From: Microcaldota archaeon
GTDB lineage: Archaea > Micrarchaeota > Micrarchaeia > Micrarchaeales > CABMGC01
Length of the DNA: 7,634 nucleotides
NCBI GenBank assembly: GCA_021804305.1
Contig: JAJZKF010000026.1
Coordinates: 1 to 7,634 of the forward strand
Direction: 5' to 3'
Under the pieces are notes generated by a model. The model was not told where the DNA came from. It saw nothing but the letters and a program-made list of their open reading frames with translations, and did no database searches. Positions 5,884 to 7,634 of the stretch are shown piece by piece. The position numbers were made by a program, and so were the translations under genes. Numbering within the stretch: position 1 is the first letter of the stretch; each line of letters begins with the position of its first letter.

Positions 5884-6120
5884 CTATAGTATTAGAGTTC
5901 CATTACCTATAAAAGGCTTGCTATTATCAAGAGGCTCTGCATACGCAAAAGTCTTGTGTATGTTGGTTATCTTGACCTTGTAGGTCTTTCCAAGCCTTGG
6001 CTTGGTATTCCTCATGAATACCACCATATCATTTATCCTTCCAATCCCTTCTCCGCGCGGATCCTTTGCCGCTACTCGCATTTCGTAGGTTTCACCTACT
6101 ACTACGTTTTCTACTCCCAT
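5884..6120 (-). CDS. Stand-alone TRAM-domain RNA-binding protein
   Basis: A 78-residue protein consisting almost wholly of one TRAM domain, a small beta-barrel that binds RNA. Characteristic segments are VGETYEMRVAAKDPRGEGIGRI (8-29, shown here for its key residues Gly9, Gly23, Gly25 and Gly27), then MVVFMRNTKP (32-41), KTYKVKITNIHK (45-56) and FAYAE (58-62). A short tail of 16 residues follows. Single-domain archaeal TRAM proteins are reported to act like cold-shock proteins, as RNA chaperones and transcription antiterminators, in the cytoplasm. The ATG at 6120 is the only start that retains the whole domain. The clearest TATA box lies about 65 bp upstream, leaving a leader of roughly 39 nt, unlike the neighbouring genes. 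It precedes psmB and fttA on the same strand. Confidence 0.9.
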   Translation of the reverse strand: MGVENVVVGETYEMRVAAKDPRGEGIGRINDMVVFMRNTKPRLGKTYKVKITNIHKTFAYAEPLDNSKPFIGNGTLIL

Positions 6121-6180
6121 CCAACTTACCCTACCACTTACTTCCCAACCGTGGTCGCAATAATTACATGACGGTATCGA

Positions 6181-6190
6181 GTATTTAAAG
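6181..6190 (-). promoter_or_regulatory. TATA box of the TRAM gene
   Basis: The minus strand reads CTTTAAATAC, the best box A match in the window. Transcription should begin near 6158, about 39 nt before the ATG at 6120. A weaker TAATTATT at about 6159-6166 would give a leader of about 17 nt instead. Confidence 0.6.
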
Positions 6191-6211
6191 CTTCTCTACA
6201 AAGCATGGCGA

Positions 6212-6241
6212 CGTCAAATGCGGTATTTGGCAGTTTTGACG
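6212..6241 (-). other. Inverted repeat downstream of the membrane protein gene
   Basis: CGTCAAA at 6212-6218 and TTTGACG at 6235-6241 are complementary, with a 16-nt loop, starting about 18 nt past the stop codon of the membrane protein on the minus strand. There is no T-run after it. It is a weak candidate for a 3'-end structure or a dyad operator, and a short dyad of this size can arise by chance. Confidence 0.2.
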
Positions 6242-6258
6242 CCGTAGATTTATGCCGT

Positions 6259-7634
6259 CTATTTCGAGGAGAAGGTTATGTTGCTTATGCCAAAGCTGGC
6301 GTACTGGCCTGGTGCGGTCTGCGGCTCGGTCGAATAGAATGCGACTTCGCTGTAGCCGGATGGCGCGGTCATGTTTATAGAATATGCGGCCTCGCGATCA
6401 TAGACTGGAACCTGCGTCACCTTTGTGGTTCCGAGATACACTCCAAGATCCGTACTGTTTGAATTTGAGAGGGATATGGCATTGAATCTAAGTACAAGCT
6501 TCTGCGTCTTTGGAGACATTAGCACGATCGCCCTAGGGTTGGACCCCCACCACATCGAAGCCAGGGTCTGGTTGCACGCGGTGTATGGATTGTTGCACAC
6601 AAGGCTTGCTCCTGGTGTCCAGTTCCCTATTGTGTAGGCTATCGGGGACTTCGCAGCATTGTGCATTATTGCATTCTCTGTGGAGAATACGGCAGTCCGC
6701 GTCGAGCTGTTTAGATAGACAGGACTGCCGAATATGCTGCTAATGTAGCTTAGCAGGTACTGCTGGTTCGAGAGGTTATAGGCCGAGAGCTGGATAGCTA
6801 TGAATGCGGTGTTGTAGTTGGCAAGCCATAGGAGCGTCAGGTTGCTATAGTTCTCATTTATCGGCGATGGATACACCAGCCCATAGCCCACCTCAAGATA
6901 CTGCGCTATCTGTGCAAGTGGCACTGCGCTTACGGATATTAACTGGGTTGAATTGCTCCTGCTGGTATATCCCCCTATTATCGGCTTCTTCATTGCTGAT
7001 ACGTAGTATGTGGCAAGGCCGGAGTACTGCGCCGGATCATCAGAGTAGTTTGGAAGTATTGGCAGCACTAGAACGGAGAAATTGCCTGGTATCTTACCGA
7101 GCTGGCTGTAGGCAATAGGTATGGCCGTAGGTGTTATCGTCTGGCTTGCAAATTGCCCTGAGAGGGGAGTTCCGTTGTACTCGATTAGTATGAGGGCTGA
7201 GACTATCACGAGAAGCCTTAGTGCGCTCTTTTTGTCCTTGTCCTGCGTAATGTGCTGGAATCCGAAAGCTGCAAGCACCGCAAGGCTTATGGTGAAGATC
7301 AGATCGAACCTTCCAGGCTCCCTTATTATATTGAATATAGGTATTAGGCGATAGAGCGAGTAGAGGGTAGGTATGCCGGTCACCGTGCTTCCTATCTGCA
7401 AGTATGGGCCCAGGGAGAGCCATGCGAAGACCAGGCCGAAAATCGCCCAGATGGCGACGTTCCTCATCCTGTTCTTTCTATAGTCAGAGTATATGGCTAT
7501 GAGCACCAGTGCAAGCACGCTGTACCCTATGTACGAAACCCTCTCGCCCACGTTCATCTGGTAGCTTATTCCCTGATACGTGAGGGCATAGAGCTGCTTC
7601 ATGTAGGAGAGCGATGCGAAGTGGAAGATTCCAT
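6259..7634 (-). CDS. Polytopic membrane protein with large sequon-rich outer domain (5' end outside window)
   Basis: The frame stays open from the stop at 6259 to the window edge (457 residues visible). A Met at 7602 exists, but no stop or TATA box lies before it, so this is probably the C-terminal part of a longer protein. Numbering from that Met, helices lie at about 21-39, 46-66, 100-117 and 127-141, with basic loops YRKNRMR and DKDKK inside. The outer loop LGPYLQIG...REPGRFD resembles loops in GT-C-type glycosyltransferase-like membrane proteins. Residues 142-447 would be outside the cell and contain 13 N-x-S/T sequons (for example Asn143, 174, 185, 217, 251, 254, 441), fitting N-glycosylation by AglB. 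The only two cysteines, C336 and C343, could form a disulfide. Role unknown: possibly surface glycan synthesis or a cell-envelope protein. The family assignment is tentative. Confidence 0.7.
   Translation of the reverse strand, partial: GIFHFASLSYMKQLYALTYQGISYQMNVGERVSYIGYSVLALVLIAIYSDYRKNRMRNVAIWAIFGLVFAWLSLGPYLQIGSTVTGIPTLYSLYRLIPIFNIIREPGRFDLIFTISLAVLAAFGFQHITQDKDKKSALRLLVIVSALILIEYNGTPLSGQFASQTITPTAIPIAYSQLGKIPGNFSVLVLPILPNYSDDPAQYSGLATYYVSAMKKPIIGGYTSRSNSTQLISVSAVPLAQIAQYLEVGYGLVYPSPINENYSNLTLLWLANYNTAFIAIQLSAYNLSNQQYLLSYISSIFGSPVYLNSSTRTAVFSTENAIMHNAAKSPIAYTIGNWTPGASLVCNNPYTACNQTLASMWWGSNPRAIVLMSPKTQKLVLRFNAISLSNSNSTDLGVYLGTTKVTQVPVYDREAAYSINMTAPSGYSEVAFYSTEPQTAPGQYASFGISNITFSSK

Noticed and set aside
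6205..6462. Plus-strand 85-codon ORF starting just after a TATTTAAAG sequence
   Set aside because: It lies mostly antisense to the membrane protein gene, its composition (many Cys, Trp and Arg) is unlike a real protein, and the TATA sequence is better explained as the minus-strand promoter of the TRAM gene.

Overview
The window is archaeal. It carries a 20S proteasome beta subunit with an autocleavage site, an archaeal KH-metallo-beta-lactamase-beta-CASP termination factor (FttA/aCPSF1) and a stand-alone TRAM-domain protein. It also has TATA boxes of the TTTAAATA type, several about 25-30 bp upstream of start codons, which implies leaderless or near-leaderless transcripts. Base composition looks moderate, with frequent ATA, AGA and AGG codons. 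Together with the very compact spacing (about 40-140 bp between genes) this would suit a small-genome DPANN lineage such as Micrarchaeota. That placement is an inference; there is no rRNA gene here to test it.

Layout. Positions 1-74 are an exact inverted copy of 1542-1615, from inside the glycosidase gene. At about position 75 this copy abuts an APC-superfamily permease (minus strand, to 432) that is cut after about 119 residues. A divergent promoter region (433-559) separates the permease from a small PH-like/zinc-ribbon protein (560-1075, plus). A six-hairpin glycosidase (1114-2202, minus) converges on it. Upstream lies an unrecognised coiled-coil protein with a C-terminal membrane hairpin (2268-3089, minus). 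Then, all on the minus strand, come fttA (3209-5149), psmB (5202-5837), a TRAM protein (5884-6120) and the C-terminal part of a polytopic membrane protein with a sequon-rich outer domain (6259 to the window end).

How the genes relate. The TRAM-psmB-fttA block is an information-processing and protein-turnover cluster: RNA binding, proteolysis, and transcription termination/3'-end formation. The psmB-fttA adjacency is an old archaeal linkage. Each of these genes also has its own candidate TATA box, so the block is not necessarily one operon. The remaining genes look like accessory metabolism and cell-surface functions without an evident shared pathway. No RNA gene, CRISPR array, insertion sequence, replication origin or complete mobile element was found, and no stretch over 300 bases lacks a gene.

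I see no convincing undescribed multi-gene system. The points most worth a second look are the inverted-duplication junction at the left end (artefact or rearrangement), the coiled-coil/membrane-hairpin protein, the PH-like/zinc-ribbon protein and the sequon-dense surface protein.
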